Of a stretch of DNA of 64,000 nucleotides, positions 1-8,096 are shown in pieces. The first letter of the stretch is position 1, and every line of letters begins with the position of its first letter. Both the position numbers and the translations under genes were made by a program. Below the pieces are notes generated by a model. The model saw nothing but the letters and a program-made list of their open reading frames with translations. It was not told the DNA's origin and did not search any database. Source of the stretch: Candidatus Saccharimonadota bacterium (GTDB lineage: Bacteria; Patescibacteriota; Saccharimonadia; Saccharimonadales; Saccharimonadaceae); NCBI GenBank assembly GCA_009785325.1, contig WQWN01000002.1, positions 79,752 through 143,751 on the forward strand, in the 5' to 3' direction.

Positions 1-697
1 CGTGCTCGGCTTGGGTGACCCAGAGATTATGTTTGAATTTGACGGAAATTTGACGGGCGACGAACTGGCAGCGAAAGGGGCGGTGTGGTGGAAGCCAAGA
101 GGCGGCGTCGGAGTCGCCTTTTTGCATGTTGGCGGGGCCGTCGACAGCGAGGAGGTTAAGGGGGTCGTTTGAAAAGGCGATGCGCTGCTCGCGGGTGAGG
201 TTTTGAGCGCCTTTTTGCCAGGCGTCAGAGAGGGCGACAACGTGGTCGATGTGGACTTCGTTACTTGTTTCGGGTCCACGGATGAAGTTGATGATTTGAT
301 CTGTGTAGGGGCAGTGGAGAGTACCGGAAAGAACGAGGCAGCCGTCGAGGACGACGTCGGTGAGGTCGCGGTAGAGGATGACGTTTCTGGCATCGCAGCC
401 GTTGATGTTACCCCAACCGGAACCAAATTCGGAGCGGGAGTAGCCTGTGCGTGGAGCGCGGCCTTTGATTTCTAGGCGAGAGAGTATCTCGGTGGCGAGG
501 GGGAGGTCGCTGGAGTCGCCGTGGGTGGCGGGTGTGATAGTGGTGTGTTGTTGATCGTCTGTGGGGGCGGGTTCGTAACTGTTGGGGTCGGTGAGGATGA
601 GTGCGGCAGCGGCGCCCATGAAGACGAGGAGGGCGAGGAGTTGGCGGAGTTTGTGCTTAGGGGATTTGTTTTTGCGGGGTTTTCTGTTGGGATTCAT
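1..697 (-). CDS. Secreted/anchored HNH nuclease, DUF1524-like (C-terminus cut by window)
   Basis: An open frame runs from ATG at 697 off the window edge (232 residues visible, no stop). Residues 1-18 are Arg/Lys-rich and 19-37 form a hydrophobic helix, so the protein is exported or membrane-anchored. A low-complexity Pro/Thr linker (about 40-70) follows. The C-terminal part carries HIDHVVALSDAW (149-160) and a downstream NDPLNLLAV...ANMQKGD stretch, the pattern of DUF1524/GmrSD-C HNH nucleases. In that family the H-x2-H and the later Asn/His bind the metal used to cut nucleic acid. Inference: an extracellular nuclease that could supply nucleotides to a host-dependent cell or aid DNA uptake. 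The start is supported by an extended -10 box (TATAAT, 704-709 minus) six bases upstream. Two short plus-strand frames in the same stretch are shadows. Confidence 0.8.
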   Translation of the reverse strand, partial: MNPNRKPRKNKSPKHKLRQLLALLVFMGAAAALILTDPNSYEPAPTDDQQHTTITPATHGDSSDLPLATEILSRLEIKGRAPRTGYSRSEFGSGWGNINGCDARNVILYRDLTDVVLDGCLVLSGTLHCPYTDQIINFIRGPETSNEVHIDHVVALSDAWQKGAQNLTREQRIAFSNDPLNLLAVDGPANMQKGDSDAASWLPPHRPFRCQFVARQISVKFKHNLWVTQAEH

Positions 698-703
698 TGC
701 TCG

Positions 704-709
704 ATTATA
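704..709 (-). promoter_or_regulatory. Leaderless promoter -10 of the HNH nuclease gene
   Basis: On the minus strand TGg-TATAAT is followed by six bases and then the ATG at 697. A start site about 6-7 nt after the -10 would place the mRNA 5' end at or next to the start codon. Confidence 0.65.
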
Positions 710-731
710 CCACTTGTGTTTGGGTTGGTGG

Positions 732-737
732 TAGAAT
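732..737 (+). promoter_or_regulatory. Leaderless promoter -10 of the M1 aminopeptidase gene
   Basis: TGg-TAGAAT, six bases, then ATG at 744. There is no Shine-Dalgarno sequence between the box and the start. It lies back to back with the nuclease promoter at 704-709. Confidence 0.6.
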
Positions 738-743
738 GAGAGT

Positions 744-3248
744 ATGGAAAAAGTTGAGCGATTAATTGAGAATTTTGTGCCGGAGCGGTACGAGTTGGAG
801 TTGAGAGTGGATAAGGGGGAGAGGAGAGTGGAGGGAGTGGTGAGGATTTTTGGGGAGGTGAAGAGTGAGAGTGTGAGATTACATGCGAAAGATCTGAAGA
901 TTGAGAAAGTGTCGGTGAGCGAGACAGTGGGGCATGAGAGTAGGATACGGGAGCTAGAGTGGAAGATGGATGGGGAGGTGGTGGAGGCTGAAGGGGTGGA
1001 GCGAGGAGTTGTGGAGTTGGAGGTGATATATTCTTTTGAACTGAATGAGCAGATGCACGGGGCGTATTTGTCGACATATGAATATGGGGGGCGAGCGGAG
1101 ACTGTGGTGGCGACGCAATTTGAGAGTCATTATGCGCGGGAGGTTTTGCCGTGTGTGGATGAGCCTGAAGCGAAGGCGGTGTTTGAGCTGACGGTGATCG
1201 TGCCTGATGATAGTGATGAGGTGCTGGGGAATATGCCTGTGGCTTTTGAGCGGACGGTAGATGGAGTGAGAGAGGTGCATTTTGAGGAGACGCCGAGAAT
1301 GAGTACTTATTTGCTGGCGTTTGTGGTGGGTAAGTTTCAGAAAGTAGAGGCGAAGACGGAGCGAGGGGTGGAGGTGCGGACGTGGGCGAGTTTGGCGCAG
1401 CCTGCGAAATCGCTAGTGTTTGCGAATGAGGTGGCGGTGAAGACATTGGACTTTTTTGAGGATTATTTCGGAGTTGAGTATCCGTTGCCGAAATGTGATC
1501 AGGTGGCATTGCCTGATTTTGAGGCGGGAGCGATGGAGAACTGGGGGCTGGTGACGTATCGGGAGATGGCGCTTTTGGTGGATCCTGCGTTGACGAGTGT
1601 GGATGCGAAGAGGTGGGTGGCGACGGTAATTACGCATGAGTTGAGTCATATGTGGTTTGGGAATTTGGTGACGATGAAGTGGTGGGATGATCTGTGGTTG
1701 AATGAGAGTTTTGCAAGTATCATGGAGTATGTGGCGGGGGAGGCGGTTTGTCCCGAGATGGAGGTATGGAAGGATTATTATGAAGGTTTTGTGGTGGCGG
1801 CGATGAGGCGGGATTGTTTGAGTGGAGTGCAGGCGGTGAAGCAAGATGTGGCGCATCCTGATGAAATTCAGACTTTGTTCGATGGGGCGATTGTGTATGC
1901 GAAGGGTGCGAGGTTGATTTATATGTTGATGGAGTTGATGGGCGAGGAGAAGTTTCGGGCGGGGATGCGGGAGTATTTTAGGGAGTTTGCGTATGAAAAT
2001 ACGGTGGAGGAGGATCTGTGGGGGTGTTTGCAGGAGTTTGCGGAGTTTGATGTGAAGGAACTGATGGAGGGGTGGATTTATCAGCCGGGGTATCCGGTGG
2101 TTGAGGTGGGTGAGGGTGTGGTGAGGCAGAGACGATTTGTGGTGGATGAAGAGATGAGGGGTGGAGATGTGTGGAAGGTGCCGTTGTTTGCGGGGGAGGG
2201 AGTTGGGTTTTTGGCGGGGAGTGAGATGAGTGTGGGGGGTGAGGTTGGTGAAGTGAATCGAGGGATGCGTGGTCACTACGTGACGAAGTATAGTGATGAG
2301 TATTTGAAGAAGTTAATGGAGGGCGAGCTGGATGCGACGGCGAAGTTGAAGCTGCTGATGGATCAGTCGCTTCTCGCGAAGACGGAGTTGGTGGAGAGTG
2401 TGAGTTTGTTTGATGTGGTGGAGCGGATGCGAGACGAGACTGATGATGCGGTTTGGAGTTTGGTGAGCTTGGCGGTGGCAGATCTGAAGGTTTTTGTGGA
2501 GGAGGAGACGGAGGAAGAGCGGAAGTTTAAAAAGTTCGTGAAAGATCTGGCGGAAGTGCAGTATGAGCGACTAGGATGGGACGGCGTAGAGGGGGAAGGT
2601 GGGGCGGATGTGAGGTTGAGATGTGTGGTGGTCGGGATGCGGATATATGGTGAGGATGAAGAGGCTATTGGCGAGGCGCTGAGGCGTTATGATGCGGTGG
2701 ATGGTGATTTGGAGAAGCTGGATAAGGAGACGCGGGCGTATGTAGTGGCGGCGAAGGTGAAGTGGGATTTTTCGGAAGAGTTAGGGGAGGATTTGCTGGA
2801 GAAGTATCAAAAGTCGGTGAATGTGGAGGTAAGAGATGATATTTGTGGGGCGCTAGTAGGGGCGAGAAATGAGGTGTTTTTGGGGAGGATGTTAGGGCTG
2901 ATGAAAGATCAGAAGATGGTGCGGTCGCAAGATGTGTTGAGGTGGTATATGGGGATTTTGAGAAATCCAAAAGGACGAGAGATGGCATGGAAGTGGCTAC
3001 GGGACGAGTGGGGATGGGTGGCGGAAAAGTTCGGTGATGGAAAGGGATATGATTATTATCCGAGAGGTGTAGCGGCGGTGTTAAAGACCGAGATGGAACT
3101 GGCGGAATATCGAGAGTTTTTTGAGCCGATGCTGGGGGAGTTGAGTTTGAAGCGAAATATTGAGATCGGGATGAAAGAGATTGAGGCGCGAGTGAGACTG
3201 ATCGAGGGGGATGGTGTGGGTGTGCGGGGATACTTGCGGGGGTTATAG
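744..3248 (+). CDS. pepN: M1-family zinc aminopeptidase (PepN-like)
   Basis: An 834-residue cytoplasmic exopeptidase removing N-terminal residues from peptides. The GAMEN substrate-binding motif lies at about 261-265. The gluzincin signature is HELSH (about 298-302) with E at about 321, i.e. HExxH-x18-E, followed by the family's WWDDLWLNE. The length suits the tricorn-interacting-factor F3/puromycin-sensitive type with an ERAP1-like C-terminal helical domain. The start is fixed by a leaderless promoter. The gene converges on the CobW-like GTPase with four bases between stops and no visible terminator. The coding strand is extremely G-rich (GGG, GTG, GAG codons), unlike the ribosomal genes. 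Inference: amino-acid salvage from host peptides. Confidence 0.93.
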   Translation: MEKVERLIENFVPERYELELRVDKGERRVEGVVRIFGEVKSESVRLHAKDLKIEKVSVSETVGHESRIRELEWKMDGEVVEAEGVERGVVELEVIYSFELNEQMHGAYLSTYEYGGRAETVVATQFESHYAREVLPCVDEPEAKAVFELTVIVPDDSDEVLGNMPVAFERTVDGVREVHFEETPRMSTYLLAFVVGKFQKVEAKTERGVEVRTWASLAQPAKSLVFANEVAVKTLDFFEDYFGVEYPLPKCDQVALPDFEAGAMENWGLVTYREMALLVDPALTSVDAKRWVATVITHELSHMWFGNLVTMKWWDDLWLNESFASIMEYVAGEAVCPEMEVWKDYYEGFVVAAMRRDCLSGVQAVKQDVAHPDEIQTLFDGAIVYAKGARLIYMLMELMGEEKFRAGMREYFREFAYENTVEEDLWGCLQEFAEFDVKELMEGWIYQPGYPVVEVGEGVVRQRRFVVDEEMRGGDVWKVPLFAGEGVGFLAGSEMSVGGEVGEVNRGMRGHYVTKYSDEYLKKLMEGELDATAKLKLLMDQSLLAKTELVESVSLFDVVERMRDETDDAVWSLVSLAVADLKVFVEEETEEERKFKKFVKDLAEVQYERLGWDGVEGEGGADVRLRCVVVGMRIYGEDEEAIGEALRRYDAVDGDLEKLDKETRAYVVAAKVKWDFSEELGEDLLEKYQKSVNVEVRDDICGALVGARNEVFLGRMLGLMKDQKMVRSQDVLRWYMGILRNPKGREMAWKWLRDEWGWVAEKFGDGKGYDYYPRGVAAVLKTEMELAEYREFFEPMLGELSLKRNIEIGMKEIEARVRLIEGDGVGVRGYLRGL

Positions 3249-3252
3249 TCAC

Positions 3253-4218
3253 TTATAGTCGGAGCATGTTTTCGGGTGTGAGGTCGGTGGGGTTTTTGTC
3301 GATGAGGTTGTGGAAGGATTGTTTGAGTTGGTCTTTGTTTATTTCAGGACCGAGGAAGACGAGTTTGGTGATGGGTTTTTCAGAGTCGAGCCATTCGTGG
3401 TGAGTGAGTTCGTAGCGAGAACCGACTTTTTGGAAGAGGAACTTCTGCTCGTAGCCTTTGAGGCCAAAATAAACGATACCTTTGGCACGGTAGATTTCTG
3501 GAGGGAGGGTGCGGATGAATTTGGTGAAGGCGACGGGGTCGATGGAAAATTTTTCGGTGAAGGATGCGGAGGTGAAGTTGTCGTGGAGGTGTGGAGTGGG
3601 TTCGAGTACGGCGGATAAGGCGAGTTGCTTGGTGCGGTTGGGGCGGAGGTCGAAGAGGAGTTTGGGGTTGATTGTGGCGTCTGGGGTGGAGATTATGGGG
3701 GTGTCTGTTATTGATTTGATCTGGTTGATGATGTTGGTGGGATTTTTGGATTTGTTGACGATGATGAGGTCGGAGGATTTGAGAGAGGCGGTGATTTGGG
3801 CTTGGTGTTTTTGGAAGGTGGAGGGGAAATTGAGGGCGTCGACAAGGTAAACGAGGCCGCCGTAAGTGGTGAATTTATTGTCGGTGGTGACGACTTTATG
3901 GGCGAGGTCGCGTGGCTCGGCGAGACCTGACGCTTCGATGATGATGACGTCGAGTTGGGAGTTTTCGTGGGCGAGAAGGGCGAGAGGTTCGTCGAGGGAG
4001 TTTTCATCCATGAGGCAGCAGATGCAGCCGCTGGCGAGTTCGATAAGTTCGTCGGTTTGGTGGGCGACGAGGAGGGCGTCGATGTTGATCGCGCCGAAAT
4101 CGTTCATGATGATGCCGACTTTTGTGCCCTGAGAATCGGCGAGGAGATTATTGATTGTGGTGGTTTTGCCTGCGCCGAGGAAACCGGTGATGCAGAGGAC
4201 GGGGATTTTTTTGGTCAT
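3253..4218 (-). CDS. CobW/COG0523-family GTPase, probable zinc metallochaperone
   Basis: A 321-residue G3E GTPase. The Walker A motif GFLGAGKT is at 12-19, the metal-binding CxCC motif (C65, C67, C68 in GCICC) follows, and a VNKSK sequence stands in for NKxD. The CobW C-terminal domain spans roughly 230-315. Family members (ZNG1, YeiR, YjiA) use GTP to pass zinc or another metal to client enzymes. The client cannot be read from sequence. The nearest candidate is the convergent zinc aminopeptidase, but that is only proximity. The promoter at 4225-4230 puts TACAAT six bases before ATG, so the mRNA should be leaderless. It is divergent from the ABC exporter genes, with 43 bases between the two starts. 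Confidence 0.88.
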   Translation of the reverse strand: MTKKIPVLCITGFLGAGKTTTINNLLADSQGTKVGIIMNDFGAINIDALLVAHQTDELIELASGCICCLMDENSLDEPLALLAHENSQLDVIIIEASGLAEPRDLAHKVVTTDNKFTTYGGLVYLVDALNFPSTFQKHQAQITASLKSSDLIIVNKSKNPTNIINQIKSITDTPIISTPDATINPKLLFDLRPNRTKQLALSAVLEPTPHLHDNFTSASFTEKFSIDPVAFTKFIRTLPPEIYRAKGIVYFGLKGYEQKFLFQKVGSRYELTHHEWLDSEKPITKLVFLGPEINKDQLKQSFHNLIDKNPTDLTPENMLRL

Positions 4219-4224
4219 AGGGTA

Positions 4225-4255
4225 ATTGTATCATGGTGGTGGGGTGGTGTATGAT
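4225..4255. promoter_or_regulatory. Divergent pair of leaderless promoters
   Basis: In the 43-base gap, minus-strand TACAAT (4225-4230) is six bases from ATG 4218, and plus-strand TATGAT (4250-4255) is six bases from ATG 4262. The two polymerase footprints must overlap, so the promoters probably compete. Confidence 0.6.
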
Positions 4256-4261
4256 AGTGTG

Positions 4262-5983
4262 ATGTGGAAATTGTTTCGTTTGGCGCGGATCCGATGGTGG
4301 AAGATTGTATTGCTTTTGGTACTGATTACGGCACAGATTTTGGGGACTCTGTATTTGCCGACTTTGACTGCGGATATAATAAATGAAGGTGTTGTTGCGG
4401 GAGATCTGGATCGGGTGCGGGAGATTGGAATTTTGATGATTTTGGTGGCAGCGGGGACTGGTGTAGCTTCGATTACAGGAACTTATGTGTCGGCTTGGGT
4501 TTCTACGACTTTTGCGATGAGGGTTCGGAAGAAGCTATTTCGGCATACGCAGAAGTTGAGTTATCAAGATTTTCGAAAGGTGAACACTTCGTCGTTGATC
4601 ACGCGGGCGACGAATGATATCGAGCAGTTGCAGACGATGCTTTCGAGCTTTTTTGAGATGATGTTACCAGCGCCGTTTGTGATCGTGGTGGGAATGGTGT
4701 TGGCGGTGCGGCGAGATGCTTCGATGGCACTTTTGATTTTGGGTGTAGCGGTGGCGCTACTACTAGTATTTATTTTGGTTGCTCGGGCGGTTTTGCCGTT
4801 GTTTGCGAAAGTTCAGCTGAAATTGGATGCGATGAATGCGGTGGTGGGGCAGTTTATTTCGGGAGTGAGGGTGGTGCGGGCATATGGACGGACGAAGAAA
4901 GAGCGCGAACGTATGGATGCGACTTTTAGTGATTCGGCGAGGTTGAATATTCGGATAAATCGGATGTTTGCGGCGGTGATGCCGTTTGTGGTTTTAGTGA
5001 TGAGTGGGGCGATGGTGATGATTTTGTGGTTTGGGGGTCACAGGATCCAGACAGGGGAGATGCAGATCGGTGATATTATGGCGATAACTGAATATACAAT
5101 GAATATTTTGATGTATGTGTTGATGGCGGTGTTTGTTTCGATTTCGATTCCGAGGGCGAAAGTTTGTGCGGAGAGGATTAATGAAGTACTGAGTATGGAT
5201 CCAGAGATTATGGATGGAGAAGGGAAGAGTGGTGGGGAGCTGCGACTGGAATTTGATGATGTAGACTTTAGATATATGGATGCGGAACATGCGGCGCTGC
5301 ATGATCTGAGTTTTGTGTGTGAGAAAGGGACGACTACGGCGATAATCGGGGGGACGGGGAGCGGGAAGAGTTCGATTGCTCGGCTGATTCCGCGGCTGGT
5401 GGATGCGAGTGAAGGGGAGGTGTTTTTAGGTGGTGTGAACGTGAAAGAATTGAAGCAGAGTGAAGTGAGGCGCAGAGTGGGGTATGTGCCGCAGAAAGCG
5501 TTTTTGTTTAGTGGGACGGTGCTAGAGAATCTGAAACATGGAAATCCGAAAGCTACACTGGAGGAAGTGCGAGAGGCGGCGCGGATTGCGCAGGCGGATG
5601 GGTTTATTATGGAAATGGAAGGTGGGTATGACGCGGAAGTATCGCAGGGTGGGAAGAACTTTTCTGGGGGGCAGCGGCAGCGGCTGGCGATTGCGAGGAT
5701 GTTGGTGAAGAAGCCGGAGGTGATAGTGTTTGATGACTCATTTTCTGCGCTGGATTTTAAGACGGATGCGCAGCTAAGGAAGGCGCTGAAAAAGGTGACG
5801 AAAGAATCGATCGTGATAAATGTGGCGCAGAGGATCAGTACGATCAAAGATGCGGATCAGATCTTGGTGTTGGATGATGGGCGGATCGTAGGGGTTGGGA
5901 CGCACGAGGATCTGTTGAGGTCGAATGAGGTTTATCTGGAAATTGCGAAGTCGCAGCTGAGTGAGAAGGAGCTAGAGATATGA
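4262..5983 (+). CDS. ABC exporter half-transporter, degenerate-site subunit
   Basis: 573 residues: a six-helix ABC transmembrane domain (about 1-310) then an ATPase domain. Walker A is GGTGSGKSS (about 362-370) and the signature is NFSGGQ (about 466). The Walker B ends FDDSFSALD, so Asp replaces the catalytic Glu. In heterodimeric exporters such as TM287/288 and BmrCD this marks the degenerate ATP site. The partner gene overlaps by ATGA and has the complementary defect (LSQGE signature), so the pair should form a heterodimer with one active site. Substrate unknown (drug or lipid-like are typical). I chose ATG 4262 over the in-frame ATG 4226 because TATGAT lies six bases upstream of it. Confidence 0.9.
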   Translation: MWKLFRLARIRWWKIVLLLVLITAQILGTLYLPTLTADIINEGVVAGDLDRVREIGILMILVAAGTGVASITGTYVSAWVSTTFAMRVRKKLFRHTQKLSYQDFRKVNTSSLITRATNDIEQLQTMLSSFFEMMLPAPFVIVVGMVLAVRRDASMALLILGVAVALLLVFILVARAVLPLFAKVQLKLDAMNAVVGQFISGVRVVRAYGRTKKERERMDATFSDSARLNIRINRMFAAVMPFVVLVMSGAMVMILWFGGHRIQTGEMQIGDIMAITEYTMNILMYVLMAVFVSISIPRAKVCAERINEVLSMDPEIMDGEGKSGGELRLEFDDVDFRYMDAEHAALHDLSFVCEKGTTTAIIGGTGSGKSSIARLIPRLVDASEGEVFLGGVNVKELKQSEVRRRVGYVPQKAFLFSGTVLENLKHGNPKATLEEVREAARIAQADGFIMEMEGGYDAEVSQGGKNFSGGQRQRLAIARMLVKKPEVIVFDDSFSALDFKTDAQLRKALKKVTKESIVINVAQRISTIKDADQILVLDDGRIVGVGTHEDLLRSNEVYLEIAKSQLSEKELEI

Positions 5984-7983
5984 GCGACGGTGAGGAGAAT
6001 AAAACAGACGCAATGGGAGATATGATGGATGGCGGGATGAGCGCGGAGAAGGCGAAAGATACAAAGAAGACTCTGAAGCGGCTGATTTCGGCGTTGAAGC
6101 CTCAGCGGTGGGTTTTAGTGATGGCATTTATACTCGCGACTGGTGCGGTAATGCTGAATCTCTACGCGCCGCGGGTATTTGGTGATGCTTTTAATGTGAT
6201 CGGGGAAGGGCTGTTTCCGAGCGAAGAGCAGGTGGAGGAACTGATTGATTTCGAGCGGCTGGCGGAACTGGGTGTGCGGGCGGAGGCTGGCGATGTGACG
6301 GAAGAATTTATCGAGATGATGGAGTTACTGGAGAGACTGGAGGCGGCGAGTGAAGCGGAAGATATGGCGGGAGCGCTGGATGTTTTGACAATTATGGGTT
6401 GGGAAGTGAGTATCGACCTGAGTCGACTGGGAGAGTTGTCGATGATTCTACTTGGGATCTATTCGTTTGGGGCGATGTTGACTTATTTTCAAGAGTTTAT
6501 CATGGCGGGAGTGGGGCAGAAGTTAGTGTTAAGTCTCAGGAAAAGGGTGAGTGCGAAGCTGGCGAAAGTACCGCTAAGGTATTATGACACGCATAAAAAA
6601 GGTGAGATTTTGAGTCGCGTAGTGAATGATCTAGAGCAGGTGAATTTGATTATCCAGGCAGCGATAATGAGACTATTTACGTCAATGATTACGATTATTG
6701 GGGCGGTAGTTTTGATGTGGCGAATTCATTGGTCTTTGACGTTGATCGCGGTAGGGGCGATATTTGCTGGACTGATAATTACTGCAGTAGTGATGACGAA
6801 GAGTGGGAAGTTGTTTGGGAATCGACAGGCGTCTTTGGGGAAGTTTAATGCGAAAATTGAGGAGTATTTTTCAGGGCAAGTGGAAATTAAGGCGTTTGGT
6901 TTAGAGTCGAGGGTGGAGCGTAAGACGGATGGGGCTATCGAGCAGCTCTATGCGGATGATCGGAAGGCGCAGTTTATTATGTTTGCGGTGATGCCTATTA
7001 TTCGCTTGGCGAATCAAATGGGATATGTTTTGATTGCGTGGCGAGGGGCGACGATGGTGGTAGGAGGGTATATTTCGATAGGGCAGGTGGTGTCGTTTTT
7101 CCAATATGTACAGATGAGTCAAGAGCCGCTGACGGAGGCGAGTTATGTTTTGAATTCTTTAAACTCGGCGATTGCAAGTGCGGAAAGAGTATTTGAAGTG
7201 CTGGATGAGGCGGAAGAACTAGCGGATAGGAAAGGTGCGGTGAAAATTAAGAATCTGCGGGGCGAGATTGAGTTTGAAGGTGTGAAGTTCGGGTATGGAG
7301 AGGAGCTTTTAATGAAAGATGTAAGTTTCAAAGTTAGCCCTGGGCAGAAGGTAGCTATCGTGGGGCCGACCGGGGCGGGGAAGACTACGCTGGTGAATCT
7401 TCTAATGAGGTTTTATGAGACGAATAGTGGAGTAATCCGAGTGGATGGGGTGGATATACGGGATATTCGTAGGGATGATCTACGAGCGATGTTTGGGATG
7501 GTATTGCAAGATTCATGGATGTTTGAGGGGACGGTGGAGGAAAATATAGCGTACGGGCGAGTGGGGGCGACGTGCGAAGAGGTAGTGGAGGCGGCGAAGA
7601 TGGCGCGAGCGCATCATTTTATCAGGACTTTGCCGAAGGGGTATGAGTCGGTTATGGGTGATGAGGATGCGATTCTTTCGCAAGGGGAGAAGCAGCTGCT
7701 TTGTATTGCGCGGTGTATTGTGGCGGATCCGACATTTCTGCTGCTGGATGAGGCGACGAGTAGTGTAGATACGCGGACGGAACTGCATATCCAAAAGGCG
7801 ATGGTGGAATTAATGAAGGGGAGGACGAGTTTTGTGATCGCGCATCGTTTAAGTACGATCCGGGATGCGGATGTGATTTTAGTGATGAATCATGGGAATA
7901 TTGTGGAGATGGGAGCGCATGCGGAGTTGCTTTTGGCGGGTGGAATGTATGCGGAGATTTATAATAGTCAGTTTGCGGAGTAG
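5980..7983 (+). CDS. ABC exporter half-transporter, catalytic-site subunit with external insert
   Basis: 667 residues. The start overlaps the stop of the upstream subunit (ATGA), so translation is coupled. After TM1 (about 43-65) there is an acidic, mostly helical insert of roughly 75 residues (about 70-150) before TM2, predicted to be extracellular. The ATPase domain has GPTGAGKTT (about 464-472), a canonical Walker B LLLDEATSSVD and an altered signature LSQGE. With the partner's FSGGQ this subunit makes the consensus ATP site, while its own LSQGE faces the partner's DD Walker B. The first ~30 residues are charged and Met-rich. Substrate not deducible. Confidence 0.9.
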   Translation: MSDGEENKTDAMGDMMDGGMSAEKAKDTKKTLKRLISALKPQRWVLVMAFILATGAVMLNLYAPRVFGDAFNVIGEGLFPSEEQVEELIDFERLAELGVRAEAGDVTEEFIEMMELLERLEAASEAEDMAGALDVLTIMGWEVSIDLSRLGELSMILLGIYSFGAMLTYFQEFIMAGVGQKLVLSLRKRVSAKLAKVPLRYYDTHKKGEILSRVVNDLEQVNLIIQAAIMRLFTSMITIIGAVVLMWRIHWSLTLIAVGAIFAGLIITAVVMTKSGKLFGNRQASLGKFNAKIEEYFSGQVEIKAFGLESRVERKTDGAIEQLYADDRKAQFIMFAVMPIIRLANQMGYVLIAWRGATMVVGGYISIGQVVSFFQYVQMSQEPLTEASYVLNSLNSAIASAERVFEVLDEAEELADRKGAVKIKNLRGEIEFEGVKFGYGEELLMKDVSFKVSPGQKVAIVGPTGAGKTTLVNLLMRFYETNSGVIRVDGVDIRDIRRDDLRAMFGMVLQDSWMFEGTVEENIAYGRVGATCEEVVEAAKMARAHHFIRTLPKGYESVMGDEDAILSQGEKQLLCIARCIVADPTFLLLDEATSSVDTRTELHIQKAMVELMKGRTSFVIAHRLSTIRDADVILVMNHGNIVEMGAHAELLLAGGMYAEIYNSQFAE

Positions 7984-8052
7984 GGTGGTCTAAAACTGGA
8001 GATTTAATGATTGATTAGTGGACTGTCTTGACTGGCGAGGTATCATAATAAG

Positions 8053-8090
8053 TTAGCAGTCTTGACGAGGGAGTGCTAGGACGGTAAAAT
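8053..8090 (+). promoter_or_regulatory. CIRCE (HrcA) operator embracing the clpC promoter
   Basis: TTAGCAGTC (8053-8061), nine bases, GAGTGCTAG (8071-8079): a CIRCE inverted repeat matching consensus TTAGCACTC-N9-GAGTGCTAA with one change in each arm. The -35 TTGACG (8062-8067) lies in the operator spacer, and the -10 TAAAAT (8085-8090) follows at 17 bases. ATG 8097 begins six bases after the -10. HrcA bound here would mask the -35. HrcA itself is not in the window. Confidence 0.88.
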
Positions 8091-8096
8091 TGATGT

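Noticed and set aside
203..739. Two short plus-strand reading frames at the window start
   Set aside because: They lie opposite the HNH nuclease frame, have no ribosome site and encode Val/Gly/Asp-rich composition typical of shadow frames.
694..1509. 271-aa minus-strand Pro/Ser-rich frame (and similar long antisense frames at 2665, 20043, 22136)
   Set aside because: Antisense to strongly supported genes with clear catalytic motifs. The Pro/Ser/His bias is the mirror image of G-rich coding strands.
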